64,000 nt of DNA from Ruegeria_C sp041537925 (lineage in GTDB: Bacteria; Pseudomonadota; Alphaproteobacteria; Rhodobacterales; Rhodobacteraceae). The notes below the pieces were generated by a model. The model was not told the origin of the DNA. It worked only from the letters and a program-made list of their open reading frames with translations, and did no database searches. The stretch covers positions 620,001 to 684,000 of the forward strand of contig NZ_JBGOSH010000001.1 of NCBI RefSeq assembly GCF_041537925.1. Direction: 5' to 3'. This document shows, piece by piece, positions 27,001 to 34,666 of the stretch. The position numbers were made by a program, and so were the translations under genes. Positions within the stretch are counted from its first letter, which is position 1; the number at the start of each line of letters is the position of its first letter.

Positions 27001-27049
27001 GTTTGGTCCGATCGATCAGACGGCCGAGTTTCGAAAGACGGGTGCTCAT
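24032..27049 (-). CDS. soxA: Sarcosine oxidase alpha subunit
   Basis: 1005 residues, the usual size. Domain order: an N-terminal ferredoxin-like fold (about residues 15-100, FNGTTMRGYAGDTLASALLA) that lacks iron-sulfur cysteines, a Rossmann NAD-binding domain beginning near residue 173 (VLVIGGGVAGLQAAKAAAL), and a C-terminal glycine cleavage T-protein (aminomethyltransferase) half that binds tetrahydrofolate (LLDASTLGKLIVKGPDAG; GAERIHAHMEEWLQ). The folate half captures the methyl group as methylene-tetrahydrofolate. Gene order soxB, tfoX-like, soxD, soxA, soxG. A dimethylglycine or other N-methyl amino acid specificity cannot be excluded. Confidence 0.96.
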   Translation of the reverse strand: MSTRLSKLGRLIDRTKQVTFSFNGTTMRGYAGDTLASALLANDQVMMGRSFKYHRPRGVVASGAEEPNALVGLGEGSKFEPNQRATTTELFDGLKAASQNHWPNLDFDIGAVNTHLARFLPAGFYYKMFIHPQPFWKHVYEPFIRKSAGLGKAPDAETRDADTYEHFYAFTDVLVIGGGVAGLQAAKAAALTGVKVLLVEQTAHWGGRAPVDGGTIDGGPVDKFVEQIVSELETMDNVTMRLRCMGAGIYDHGYALAYERLTDHAPQVAGPRHRLWRIRAKQIVTATGAIERPLSFAGNDVPGVMLASAMRDYVVNWGVTPGERVVVATNNDDAYRTAITLKNAGVDVLRILDARASGGGTLADEARALGIRVDPGKAIAKVSGGKRVKKVSICNQEGIGGARDEVACDAVAMSGGWSPVVHLWSHCGGKLIWDDAQAHFRPDPDRPPLGADGAGFVSAAGSANGALALGETLGDANAAGLAAAKAAGGKAKRPKASVGDSTTELPMEPVWLMPANADTPLRMKSWLDFQNDVKVSDVQLAAREGYESVEHTKRYTTLGMATDQGKLSNINGLAILADALNAEIPQVGTTTFRPPYTPISMGAIGGEARGEVFQPIRRTPLHDWHDRNGADWEPVGHWRRPYAYQRPGESVEAAVNREVKNTRENLGLLDASTLGKLIVKGPDAGRFLDMMYTNMMSTLKPGKCRYGLMCSENGFLIDDGVVARIDEDTWLCHTTTGGAERIHAHMEEWLQTEWWDWKVYVANVTEQYAQVAVVGPNARKVLEKLGGMDFSREALPFMEWRDGQIGGFDCRAYRISFSGELSYEIAVAASQGQAFWDALTEAGKEFGVMPYGTECLHILRAEKGFIMIGDETDGTVIPQDLGLHWALSKKKEDYLGKRAQQRSHMADPDRWKLVGLETVDGSVLPDGAYAVGEGTNANGQRNMIGRVTSTYHSANLGRGIAMGLVKHGPDRMGEVIELPGTDGKSYKAKIVDPVFLDKDGEKQNV

Positions 27050-27099
27050 TTATGCGGACCTTTCGCAGAGGGAGGTCGGAAGACGGAGGTGACGGGACA

Positions 27100-27429
27100 T
27101 CAGGAGAACTCTCTCCAAGTCCAGCCGGGCCGCTTGGCGGTGATGGCGTCGCGGATGTCTTTTGGTGGCTCGGTGGTCTGCGCGGGATAGGTGCCGAACA
27201 CCTCGAGTGTTGCCGTGCAGCGCGCCGCGTGGAACCACTTGCCGCAGCCATTGGAATGCTGCCAGCGCTCGAAATGCACGCCCTTGGGGTTTTCGCGCAT
27301 GAAGAGATAGTCGTGAAACTGGTCGTCGTCAGAGCCGGGGCCAAAGCGCTTGATATGCGCCTCCCCGCCTGCGTGCAGTTCACTTTCCTCGGCATCGACG
27401 CCGCAATAGGGGCAATGAAGGATCAGCAT
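27100..27429 (-). CDS. soxD: Sarcosine oxidase delta subunit
   Basis: 109-residue zinc-binding small subunit of tetrameric sarcosine oxidase. The N-terminus LILHCPYCGVDAEESE supplies two cysteines, and HSNGCGKWFHAARC gives the other ligands. Then follow EVFGTYPAQTTEPP and a C-terminal Trp-rich tail (RPGWTWREFS), as in known SoxD proteins. It lies 50 bases ahead of soxA and directly after the TfoX-like gene. Confidence 0.94.
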   Translation of the reverse strand: MLILHCPYCGVDAEESELHAGGEAHIKRFGPGSDDDQFHDYLFMRENPKGVHFERWQHSNGCGKWFHAARCTATLEVFGTYPAQTTEPPKDIRDAITAKRPGWTWREFS

Positions 27430-27433
27430 CTCG

Positions 27434-27763
27434 TCATCCTTTCGGCGGTAGGCTGGCCGCGTTGGCCAGCGACATTTCGGTCAGTTTGGCGCGAAGGACT
27501 GCATCCTCGAAGCCGCCCTCGTCCAGTTCCACCATCCCGCCCATCTGGCGACCGGTGAAGCTGAGCGGCTGCGCGCCTGCGTCCAGTGCCTCCGCCTCGC
27601 GGGGTTTGCCGGGGCGGTACATGGCACCATCCTTGTTGACTCCGCAGACCATGTGGCCATGCAGCAGAAAGCAGAGCCCGCCAAACATCTTCTTCTCGGA
27701 CAGCCCCGGCTCCACGCCAAGGTCGGCGCGCATGAGGTCGGCCATGACTTCGGAATAGGCCAT
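27434..27763 (-). CDS. TfoX/Sxy N-terminal domain protein inside the sox operon
   Basis: 109-residue protein with the TfoX N-terminal domain pattern (LSEKKMFGGLCFLLHGHMVCGV, residues 22-43). In gammaproteobacteria TfoX/Sxy controls competence, but this short single-domain form is widespread and has no assigned role in alphaproteobacteria. It sits between soxB and soxD, four bases before soxD, on the same strand, so it is co-transcribed with sarcosine oxidase. A role in assembly or regulation of the enzyme is possible from position only. Confidence 0.85.
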   Translation of the reverse strand: MAYSEVMADLMRADLGVEPGLSEKKMFGGLCFLLHGHMVCGVNKDGAMYRPGKPREAEALDAGAQPLSFTGRQMGGMVELDEGGFEDAVLRAKLTEMSLANAASLPPKG

Positions 27764-27837
27764 CTAGCTGCACCGTTCATTCTGGGCGACCAAGAATTTT
27801 CGAAAATTATTGGCAATTTTCTTCGAAGAGACTTGCA

Positions 27838-29082
27838 TCAGTGCGCCACCCCCGCCGCGACGCTTTCGTCAATGAAGCGGCCTTCCTTGAATCGGTCCAG
27901 CGAAAACGCCTCGGTCAGCGGGGAATGGCCCGTCGCCATCAGCTGCGCCATGCCCCAGCCCGAACCGGGGATCGCCTTGAACCCACCGGTGCCCCAGCCG
28001 CCATTGATAAAGCAATTCTCCAACGGTGTTTTCGACAGGATGGGTGAGCGGTCGCCGGTCATGTCGACGATCCCGCCCCATTGCCGCAGCATCTTGAGAC
28101 GCGAGATCATCGGAAAAGTCTCGACCAAGGCGCGAACGGTTTCCTCGATGTGATGGAACGAGCCGCGCTGGGTGTAGTTGTTGAACCCGTCGGTGCCGCC
28201 GCCGATCACCATCTCGCCCTTGTCGGATTGCGACATGTAGCCGTGCACCGTGTTGGCCATCACCACCACGTCCATGCAGGGTTTGATCGGCTCGCTGACC
28301 AGCGCCTGCAGGGCCACCGCCTCAAGCGGAAGACGGAACCCGGCCATCTCGGCCAGTTGCCCGGAATGGCCCGCCACAACCACGCCCAGCTTTTCACAAT
28401 CGATCGCGCCTTTGCTGGTGTCTACGCCCACGACCCGACCGTTTTCAGACCGCACGCCGGTCACTTCGCATTTCTGGATGATGTCCATACCCATGGCCGA
28501 GCACGCCCGCGCATAGCCCCAGGCCACCGCATCATGGCGTGCGGTGCCACCGCGCTCCTGCCAGAGCCCGCCCAGAACCGGATAGCGCGGCCCCTCCAGA
28601 TTGATGATCGGCACCAGTTCCTTGACCCGCTGCGGCCCGATCCACTCGGTCGGCACGCCCTGCAGCGCGTTGGCATGGGCCGTGCGCTGATAGCCGCGCA
28701 CCTCGTGATGGGTCTGCGCCAGCATGATCACGCCACGGGGGCTGAACATCAGGTTGTAGTTCAGGTCCTGGCTGAGATGTTCATAAAGGCTGCGGGATTT
28801 TTCATAGATCGCCGCCGACGGGTCCTGCAGATAGTTCGAGCGGATGATGGTGGTGTTGCGCCCGGTATTGCCACCGCCCAACCAGCCTTTTTCGATGATC
28901 GCGACATTCTGAATGCCGTAATTCTTGCCCAGGTAATAGGCGGTCGCCAGCCCGTGCCCACCTGCGCCCACGATAATCACGTCGTAACGCTTCTTGGGTT
29001 CGGGCGATCGCCAGGCCCGCTCCCAACCGGTATGAGAGCGCAAGGCTTCGCGCGCGACGGCAAAGGCAGAATAGTGTTTCAT
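27838..29082 (-). CDS. soxB: Sarcosine oxidase beta subunit
   Basis: 415-residue flavin subunit and first gene of the operon. FAD-binding motif VIIVGAGGHGLATAYYLGK near residue 33, then EKGWLGGGNTGRNTT. RGGTARHDAVAWGYARA carries the histidine that holds covalent FMN in characterised enzymes. The C-terminal GGWGTGGFKAIPGSGW completes the oxidase fold. Start chosen at ATG 29082 (MKHYSAF), the conserved N-terminus; the frame continues to 29145 but without homologous sequence. It is the active-site subunit for demethylating sarcosine, here probably fed by creatinase (5.6-6.8 kb) and by glycine betaine breakdown elsewhere. Confidence 0.96.
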   Translation of the reverse strand: MKHYSAFAVAREALRSHTGWERAWRSPEPKKRYDVIIVGAGGHGLATAYYLGKNYGIQNVAIIEKGWLGGGNTGRNTTIIRSNYLQDPSAAIYEKSRSLYEHLSQDLNYNLMFSPRGVIMLAQTHHEVRGYQRTAHANALQGVPTEWIGPQRVKELVPIINLEGPRYPVLGGLWQERGGTARHDAVAWGYARACSAMGMDIIQKCEVTGVRSENGRVVGVDTSKGAIDCEKLGVVVAGHSGQLAEMAGFRLPLEAVALQALVSEPIKPCMDVVVMANTVHGYMSQSDKGEMVIGGGTDGFNNYTQRGSFHHIEETVRALVETFPMISRLKMLRQWGGIVDMTGDRSPILSKTPLENCFINGGWGTGGFKAIPGSGWGMAQLMATGHSPLTEAFSLDRFKEGRFIDESVAAGVAH

Positions 29083-29258
29083 GAGCGAATCCATCCGGGT
29101 CTGCGGGATTGCGGCAGGTATGCCGCGCAGGCCAAGAATACCCACGCCGCGTTGCGTCGCAATATCGTCTTATTGCGACATGGTAACCCGTGTCGTGCTT
29201 TTTGCCTTTTTCCTTTGCGCTTGCAGAGCTAGATGAGGGCAATCCGAAGGAAGACAAC

Positions 29259-30482
29259 ATGACGTTCTGGATCCTCATCTCGCTGACCGCATTGGCCGTG
29301 GCCGCCCTGCTGGCGCTGGCGCTGTTGCGTGGCCGCAGCCGGGACGAGCCTGCGGCGGCCTATGATCTGCGAGTCTATCGCGAACAACTTGCCGGGGTGG
29401 ATCGCGATCTGGCACGCGGCGTGATCGGCGAGGGTGATGCCGAGCGCATCCGCACCGAGATCTCGCGCCGTATCCTTGCCGCCGACGCGATGGTCCGCAA
29501 AGAGGCCGACGGCATGGCGCAGCCGCGCCGGGGCTCATGGGTGACGGCGCTGGTCCTGATCGCCGCGCTGATGGGTGGCGGCCTGATGCTTTACCGCTCG
29601 CTCGGGGCGCCGGGCTATGGCGACCTGCCACTCAGCCTGCGCAAGGAAATTGCCGAGGAACGACGACTCAACCGTCCCGATCAGGCCTCGGCAGAAGCCG
29701 AGCAGCCAGAGCGGCCCGTACCGGATATCGACCCGAAATATGCCGACCTGATGGAGCAGTTGCGCGCCGCGGTCGCCAGCAGGCCCGACGACCTGCAGGG
29801 CCACATCCTGCTGGCGCAGAACGAAGCCAATCTCGGCAATTTCAGCGCCTCCTACAAGGCGATGGCCGAAGCGATCAGGCTGATGGGGAGCGACGCCTCA
29901 GCGGATGATTACTCGGAGATGGCCGAAATGATGATCGCCGCGGCGGGTGGATACGTCTCGCCCGAGGCCGAGGCGGTTTTGGACCAGGCGCTGGATATCG
30001 ACGCCGACAATGGGACCGCGCTCTATTACTGGGGCGTGATGATGCTGCAGATCGGCCGCCCGGATGCGGCGTTCCGAGTCTGGGAGGAAGCGCTGCGCTA
30101 CAACCCGGCCCCCGCCCCCTGGGTCGACGCGATCCGGGCTCGGATCGGTGAGGTGGCGACACGCGCAGGTGTCAAATACGACCAGCCCGACGCCCCCGCC
30201 CTGCCCGGCCCCAGCGCCGAGGACATGGCCAGTTTCGAGGATATGGCGCCGGATGACCGGGCCGATATCATTCGCAACATGGTGACCGGGCTGTCCGAGC
30301 GGCTGGCGACCGAAGGCGGCACGGCCGAGGAATGGGCGCGCTTGATCCGCTCACTTGGCGTGTTGGGCGAAGGCGCACAAGCCAATCGGGTCTTCCACGA
30401 GGCGCAGCAGGTCTTTGCAGGGAACGACGCGGCACTTGCCCTGATCGTGAAGGCGGGCCAAGAGGCGGGTATCGTGCAATGA
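29259..30482 (+). CDS. ccmI: c-type cytochrome biogenesis protein CcmI
   Basis: 407-residue inner-membrane protein that delivers apocytochrome c to the haem ligation machinery. Two N-terminal transmembrane helices (residues 2-22, WILISLTALAVAALLALALL, and about 95-115, GSWVTALVLIAALMGGGLML) flank a coiled-coil-like cytosolic loop with YDLRVYREQLAGVDRDLARG, the family signature. A periplasmic TPR region follows. Start at ATG 29259 after AAGGAAG. The stop overlaps the ruvX start (ATGA, 30479-30482). The other ccm genes are not in the window. Confidence 0.93.
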   Translation: MTFWILISLTALAVAALLALALLRGRSRDEPAAAYDLRVYREQLAGVDRDLARGVIGEGDAERIRTEISRRILAADAMVRKEADGMAQPRRGSWVTALVLIAALMGGGLMLYRSLGAPGYGDLPLSLRKEIAEERRLNRPDQASAEAEQPERPVPDIDPKYADLMEQLRAAVASRPDDLQGHILLAQNEANLGNFSASYKAMAEAIRLMGSDASADDYSEMAEMMIAAAGGYVSPEAEAVLDQALDIDADNGTALYYWGVMMLQIGRPDAAFRVWEEALRYNPAPAPWVDAIRARIGEVATRAGVKYDQPDAPALPGPSAEDMASFEDMAPDDRADIIRNMVTGLSERLATEGGTAEEWARLIRSLGVLGEGAQANRVFHEAQQVFAGNDAALALIVKAGQEAGIVQ

Positions 30483-30943
30483 TTGCTGACCCGTTCGAAG
30501 AGTTTGCCGCCGCCCTGCCCGGCCATACCGCGCTGATCGGGCTGGATTTGGGTGACAAGACCATCGGCGTGGCGGTGTCCGACCGAATGGGCACGGTCGC
30601 AACCCCGCTGGAGACCGTGCGGCGCAAGAAATTCACGCTTGATGCGGGCCGCCTGCTTGAGATCATCGCGGATCGCGACATTGGCGGCATCGTTCTGGGC
30701 CTGCCCCGCAACATGGACGGCTCAGAAGGGCCACGCTGCCAGTCGACGCGGGCTTTTGCGCGCAACCTGACCCGGCTGACCGAGTTGCCGATCGGGTTCT
30801 GGGATGAACGCCTGAGCACGGTTGCGGCGGAAAAGGCACTGCTTGAGGCGGATACGACACGAAAACGTCGCGCCGAGGTGATTGATCACGTGGCCGCAAG
30901 CTATATCTTGCAAGGAGCGCTGGACAGATTGCGCCTGTTGTAG
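30479..30943 (+). CDS. ruvX: YqgF/RuvX, putative pre-16S rRNA nuclease / Holliday junction resolvase family
   Basis: 154-residue RNase H-fold protein. The N-terminal motif LIGLDLGDKTIGVAVSD carries the first catalytic Asp, then IVLGLPRNMDGSEG and the C-terminal acidic DHVAASYILQ. The family is essential in many bacteria and processes the 5' end of 16S rRNA; an older annotation is Holliday junction resolvase. Translationally coupled to ccmI through the ATGA overlap. Confidence 0.94.
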   Translation: MIADPFEEFAAALPGHTALIGLDLGDKTIGVAVSDRMGTVATPLETVRRKKFTLDAGRLLEIIADRDIGGIVLGLPRNMDGSEGPRCQSTRAFARNLTRLTELPIGFWDERLSTVAAEKALLEADTTRKRRAEVIDHVAASYILQGALDRLRLL

Positions 30944-30958
30944 AAAGCCTGCGGCCTA

Positions 30959-31189
30959 ATGGACAAACCGGTCTGGAAAAGAAACGAGATCGACAGCCCC
31001 TGCGTAGAAATCTGCGTCGTCCATCCGGTCGAACGCATCTGCACCGGCTGCTACCGGACCATCGACGAGATCACCCGCTGGTCCAAGATGGAGCCCTCCG
31101 AGCGCGTCGCCATCATGGAAGAGCTCCCTGACCGCGCCCCGCGCCTTGTCAAGCGACGCGGCGGGCGCGCGGCCCGGCTGAAAAGCTGA
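30959..31189 (+). CDS. DUF1289 family small protein
   Basis: 76-residue protein with four cysteines in the family arrangement CVEICVVHPVERICTGCYRT, suggesting a metal site, followed by the conserved EITRWSKM. The C-terminus is strongly basic (KRRGGRAARLKS). It lies 15 bases after ruvX on the same strand and converges with the STAS-like gene nine bases away. Molecular function is unknown for the whole family. Confidence 0.9.
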   Translation: MDKPVWKRNEIDSPCVEICVVHPVERICTGCYRTIDEITRWSKMEPSERVAIMEELPDRAPRLVKRRGGRAARLKS

Positions 31190-31198
31190 ACCCCTCGC

Positions 31199-31924
31199 TC
31201 AGGCCTTGAGCCAGGCTTTGGCCCCTTCGATATCCGACACATCGAAGAAATGGCTGTCGGCGTTCAGGAACCGGCTCATCAGATGTTGCGCCGCACGCTG
31301 CCAGGCGTGATCGCCCACCACGGCGACCCGTTCCGGAATGGCGGCATGTTCGCGCACAAGGCTGAAATGCGCGGCCATCGCTGAGAGCCCCTGCCAGCCG
31401 TCGAACTCGCTGAGATCCAGCAACAGACGGAAGCCATCGCGCGCCCGAATTTGCGCATCCAGATCCTTTTCGGCATTGGCGATCACTTCGGGGTCCAGCT
31501 TGCCCATCAGCTTGACTTGCAGGCACGGCCCGCCAAGATCGATCATATGTATCGAGCCCAATGACTCGCGCAGCCAGCGTCGCGCCGTTTCGGCATCGAT
31601 CAGATCGAAGACCTGCACCGGGCATGGCAGGATCGGGGCCGCCAGCCGGATCGAGTTGCGCAGCCAGCCGGTATCGGTGACCACGGCAATCCGGTCAAAG
31701 CCGCTCCAATGGCTCAGGCCCAGTTTGCTGTCGGCCCAGGCGGCAGACAGATCATAGCCCTGAAATTCCTGCCCGAACGTCATCATCAGCCGGATGCGGT
31801 CATGGTTCTCCAACGCCTTTTCAACCGCCGGGATCAGGGCCGTGTCGTAATCCTGCGCCGTAATCTGCCCCGAGAGTTCCACCTCTAGCAAGGCGCCATC
31901 CATCTGTGTTTCAACGGAAATCAT
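31199..31924 (-). CDS. Double STAS/SpoIIAA-like protein
   Basis: 241-residue cytosolic protein built from two copies of the SpoIIAA-like (STAS/SEC14-type) domain of about 120 residues. Repeat one: LEVELSGQITAQDYDTALIP, SHWSGFDRIAVVTDTGWLRN. Repeat two: LQVKLMGKLDPEVIANAEKD, REHAAIPERVAVVGDHAWQR. Most relatives have a single copy, so this is an internal duplication or fusion. STAS domains bind nucleotides or lipids and mediate regulation; no partner is encoded nearby. Confidence 0.82.
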   Translation of the reverse strand: MISVETQMDGALLEVELSGQITAQDYDTALIPAVEKALENHDRIRLMMTFGQEFQGYDLSAAWADSKLGLSHWSGFDRIAVVTDTGWLRNSIRLAAPILPCPVQVFDLIDAETARRWLRESLGSIHMIDLGGPCLQVKLMGKLDPEVIANAEKDLDAQIRARDGFRLLLDLSEFDGWQGLSAMAAHFSLVREHAAIPERVAVVGDHAWQRAAQHLMSRFLNADSHFFDVSDIEGAKAWLKA

Positions 31925-31955
31925 TCACAAGCTCCCTCATTGATCTGACGGCAGC

Positions 31956-32741
31956 CTAGTCGTTTTGCAACCACCGCGCGAGGCCTTCTGGAAATTCAGG
32001 CCGGAAATAGGCGATCATCCGGCCATCCCGGTCGGCAGTCGCGTTCTCTGCCCAAGGCGCAACCCCGTGCAGAAGGTGGCGGTGCAGCAGATAAGCCTCG
32101 CCCGGGCGCGCGGGCAACTCGATCCGTGGGCAGTTTTCGAACACGTCGCGGCGCGTGGCCTGATAGATATCGGTTATGTCGAGCGTTGCATGAGCCTCCA
32201 AGGGGTGCGCCGCAAACGTATCGGCAAAGGCACTGCCCAGCGGATGATGGCTGCCTTCCCACAGAACAAGCGGCGCGGCGTCGGGGGTGGCATCGGTCAG
32301 CGGGATGCCCAGGATCCAGGCATGAGGTTCCTCGACCCGGCGGCGGCGCTCCGGCCCCGAGAGTTTCAGCCCGTCCACATGCGCTGCATCCCGGCGCGCG
32401 CGATAACGGAACGCGGCATCGCCCTCGCCGCGCCTCGGCCGCGGATAGCCGGGATAGATGACCGAGACCTGCCCCTTGTGCAGCGCCTGCGCGCCCAGAT
32501 GATGATGGATGAAATGCATCGCCTGCCCGGCCAGCGGCGGTGAGCCATTCACCCGCCCGTCGCTGTCATTGTCCAGCGCATCGACGCCGATGAACCACGT
32601 GCCCTCGCAGTCATGCCACTTACTATGTCTGGGATCATCGATGGCGGCGCGCGCGGCTGGCAGCGCATGAGCAACCCATTCCGCCAGAACAGGATCAAAG
32701 GGAAACCTGATCCAGCCCTTCTGCCGGAACCCCTCTACCAT
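31956..32741 (-). CDS. Phytanoyl-CoA dioxygenase family protein
   Basis: 261-residue predicted Fe(II)/2-oxoglutarate oxygenase. The iron-binding facial triad is visible as HVDGLK (His and Asp) and HLLHGVAPWAEN (distal His), and an Arg (RDGRMIAYFRPEF) is placed to bind 2-oxoglutarate. Start at ATG 32741, which overlaps the upstream permease gene by seven bases (ATGGTAG), so the two are coupled. A longer frame upstream in the same register is a shadow of the permease. The substrate is unknown; co-transcription with a TSUP permease suggests a transported anion or small acid. Confidence 0.85.
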   Translation of the reverse strand: MVEGFRQKGWIRFPFDPVLAEWVAHALPAARAAIDDPRHSKWHDCEGTWFIGVDALDNDSDGRVNGSPPLAGQAMHFIHHHLGAQALHKGQVSVIYPGYPRPRRGEGDAAFRYRARRDAAHVDGLKLSGPERRRRVEEPHAWILGIPLTDATPDAAPLVLWEGSHHPLGSAFADTFAAHPLEAHATLDITDIYQATRRDVFENCPRIELPARPGEAYLLHRHLLHGVAPWAENATADRDGRMIAYFRPEFPEGLARWLQND

Positions 32742-33559
32742 CCCAGCGCCTCGCGCAGCATGTTCAGCGCTACCAGCGTCAGGAACACCGCAAAGACCCG
32801 CTTCAACGGTTTCGGGTCCATGGCATGGGCCAGTTTCACGCCCCAAGGCGCAGTGATCAGTGTCATGGCGATGACAACAAAGAAAGCCACAAGATTGACC
32901 GCGCCGATCGTGTAAGGCGGGCGGTGCCCCGGATCGACATCGAGAAACAGGAACCCAAGAACAGAAGGCACGGCGATGATCACGCCGAACCCGGCTGCCG
33001 TTGCCACCGCTCGGTGAATGGGTGTGTTGTAAAGACTCATCAGCGGCACCCCGAAACTGCCGCCGCCAATGCCCATCAGCACCGAAAGGAACCCCACGGA
33101 GGGCGACAGCACCGCCCGCCTCACCCCGTGCGGCATCGCATCGCCCAGCCGCCACTCCGACCGGCCCAGTCCCAGATAAGCCCCTATCACCATCCCAAGC
33201 ACGCCAAACAGCGCCTGCAACACGTCGGTATGAAGATAGGACGCCACAAGCACGCCAAGACCCGAGCCAATCGCGATCCCCAGCCCCCAGCCGCGCAGGA
33301 TATCCCAATCCACCGCGCCCTTCTTGTTATGGCTCAGCACCGAGCGGATCGAGGTGACGATGATCGTCGCCAGCGAGGTCCCCAGACAGAGCTGCATCAG
33401 CTGCGGCCCGCCATATCCAAGCGTCTGGAACGCATAGAAGAACGCCGGCACCAGAACGATGCCCCCGCCAACCCCCAGCAATCCGGCCAGCACGCCGGCA
33501 AAGGCTCCGATCGCGAGCAACATCGCCAGCATCTGCAGCAACAAACCGGTTTCCGGCAT
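32735..33559 (-). CDS. TSUP (TauE/SafE) family permease
   Basis: 274-residue membrane protein with about eight hydrophobic segments, including the two family half-repeats AGLLGVGGGIVLVPAFFY and GIGGGSFGVPLMSLYN. TSUP proteins export or import sulfite, sulfoacetate and other small anions. Start chosen at ATG 33559 (MPETGLLLQM) rather than the longer frame to 33637. The 3' end overlaps the dioxygenase start, so both form a small operon. Confidence 0.9.
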   Translation of the reverse strand: MPETGLLLQMLAMLLAIGAFAGVLAGLLGVGGGIVLVPAFFYAFQTLGYGGPQLMQLCLGTSLATIIVTSIRSVLSHNKKGAVDWDILRGWGLGIAIGSGLGVLVASYLHTDVLQALFGVLGMVIGAYLGLGRSEWRLGDAMPHGVRRAVLSPSVGFLSVLMGIGGGSFGVPLMSLYNTPIHRAVATAAGFGVIIAVPSVLGFLFLDVDPGHRPPYTIGAVNLVAFFVVIAMTLITAPWGVKLAHAMDPKPLKRVFAVFLTLVALNMLREALGW

Positions 33560-33845
33560 GACGATCCCCCGTTTCGGCTTTTTTGTGGTTACACTCCTGC
33601 CTTCGGAATGGAAAGCCGCGCTGATGCTCCACACCACATGTGGATTTGGGTAAGAGCGATCTTGGACGCGGGCCTCCTGTGTCGATCCAATTCCCGGAAA
33701 ACAATGGGATCTGGGCCTGCTGGACGGTTTTTTTCGCGCAATGTCACGGCTGCGGAGCTATCGAATGGTGGGAATGCAATGCCGATGCATTTCGCCTGGG
33801 TTGCATGGAACGTGCCGAGCAGGGAGGGTTGAGCAGCAGGATTGA
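33560..33845. other. Non-coding or degenerate stretch upstream of the permease
   Basis: No gene is supported here. A frame at 33640-33849 plus gives a Cys/Trp-rich peptide (FFAQCHGCGAIEWWECNADAF), but without Shine-Dalgarno or homology I recognise. The stretch leads directly into the gene remnants at 33846-34640 and may itself be debris. Confidence 0.4.
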
Positions 33846-34320
33846 ATGAATCAACGTCACCTTGCTGCTGCGCGCCGCGAGGCTGCTGCTATCGGGTTGT
33901 GCCAAAGCGGCGGAATGGCATCAGAAGCTGGTGCTCTACATCTAAAAGCAAACAGGCCCGATGACCGCGTCAAGCGTGATCCGGGTGGATTTCAACCGCG
34001 CGTTGGATTGGGCGGGCGCTACGGACGGTGACCATGCCGAGCTGACCGGTGAGGCCGTGGTAGCGGATCTTGGCGAGCGCAATCTTGTTGCCTTGCTCGA
34101 AGAAGGTGCGGGCAAGGTGATCTGGCTCACCATGGACCGCAAAAAGCAAGGATGTGGGTAGGTTCAAGGAGTCCATCCGTCTCGTCGAACGGGAGACCGA
34201 TCCGCTGGAGGCGCCGCAAGACCTCGGGCCCCGCATGGTCACGTTCGAAGGTATCAATAAGCCCTCATCGGTCCAACTGGTGGGCTCGGGCGACCTCGCT
34301 TCAAATTTCGGCCCCGGCTA
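33846..34320 (+). pseudogene. Lipoprotein gene remnant with several frame lesions
   Basis: Pieces of one ancestral exported lipoprotein can be read across frames. ATG 33846 starts MNQRHLA; in the next frame a lipobox follows (LLLSGC, then AKAAEWHQKLVLYI). An in-frame TAA stands at 33943-33945, then VIRVDFNRALDW and LTGEAVVADLGERNLVALLEEG continue to about 34140. A shift in the A-rich stretch 34141-34150 leads to KDVGRFKESIRLVERE, MVTFEGINKPSSVQ and DLASNFGPG. The EWHQKL...TGEAVVVDLG...LVTFDD...DLAASFGPG pattern is one I associate with lipoproteins of Rhodobacteraceae, recalled rather than searched. At least three lesions make this a true pseudogene. Confidence 0.65.
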
Positions 34321-34640
34321 GTCAAGACTGCCGATTTCTACGAAGTCTCTAATGATATCGATGCTGACGGACCTGCGGGCCTCGCCGGCAAAACCGTCAT
34401 GTCCTATCGCGGGACAGATAGCCCTGAGATCGATATTTCCAACGGCTGGTGGGTCGGAACCGACGTGTCGCTGGATACTGCCTTCACGTTGGGACAGGAG
34501 TTCTACCGTGAAGTGATGTCCGTGGGCCTGTTTCTGGTGCGCGGTGCCAAACAGACCGCCGAGGCGCCCGACGCTCTGACATTTCCGTTTCCCGGCAAAT
34601 CTCTAGTGCGTGCTGGACATTGCCGACCCACCCAATGCCC
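34321..34640 (+). pseudogene. Fragment of a lipase-like/unknown gene joined to the lipoprotein remnant
   Basis: From 34321 an open frame without its own start reads VKTADFYEVSNDIDADG, then GKTVMSYRGTDSPEIDISNGW and TAFTLGQEFYREVMS. The SYRGTD-x-NGW pattern resembles the N-terminal part of lipase-like alpha/beta hydrolases, where YRGT precedes the nucleophile region, but the nucleophile elbow is absent and homology breaks off near 34520. The 3' end runs into the convergent dusA gene. It looks like a deletion scar fusing two unrelated gene pieces. Confidence 0.5.
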
Positions 34641-34666
34641 AACCGCATTACGCCGATCACGCCACC

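Noticed and set aside
28081..29232. 383-codon open frame on the plus strand
   Set aside because: Antisense of soxB in a high-GC region; no leader or recognisable protein.
31956..33308. 450-codon version of the dioxygenase
   Set aside because: The first 189 codons are a shadow of the TSUP permease; ATG 32741 overlaps the permease stop in the usual coupled way and starts the conserved part.
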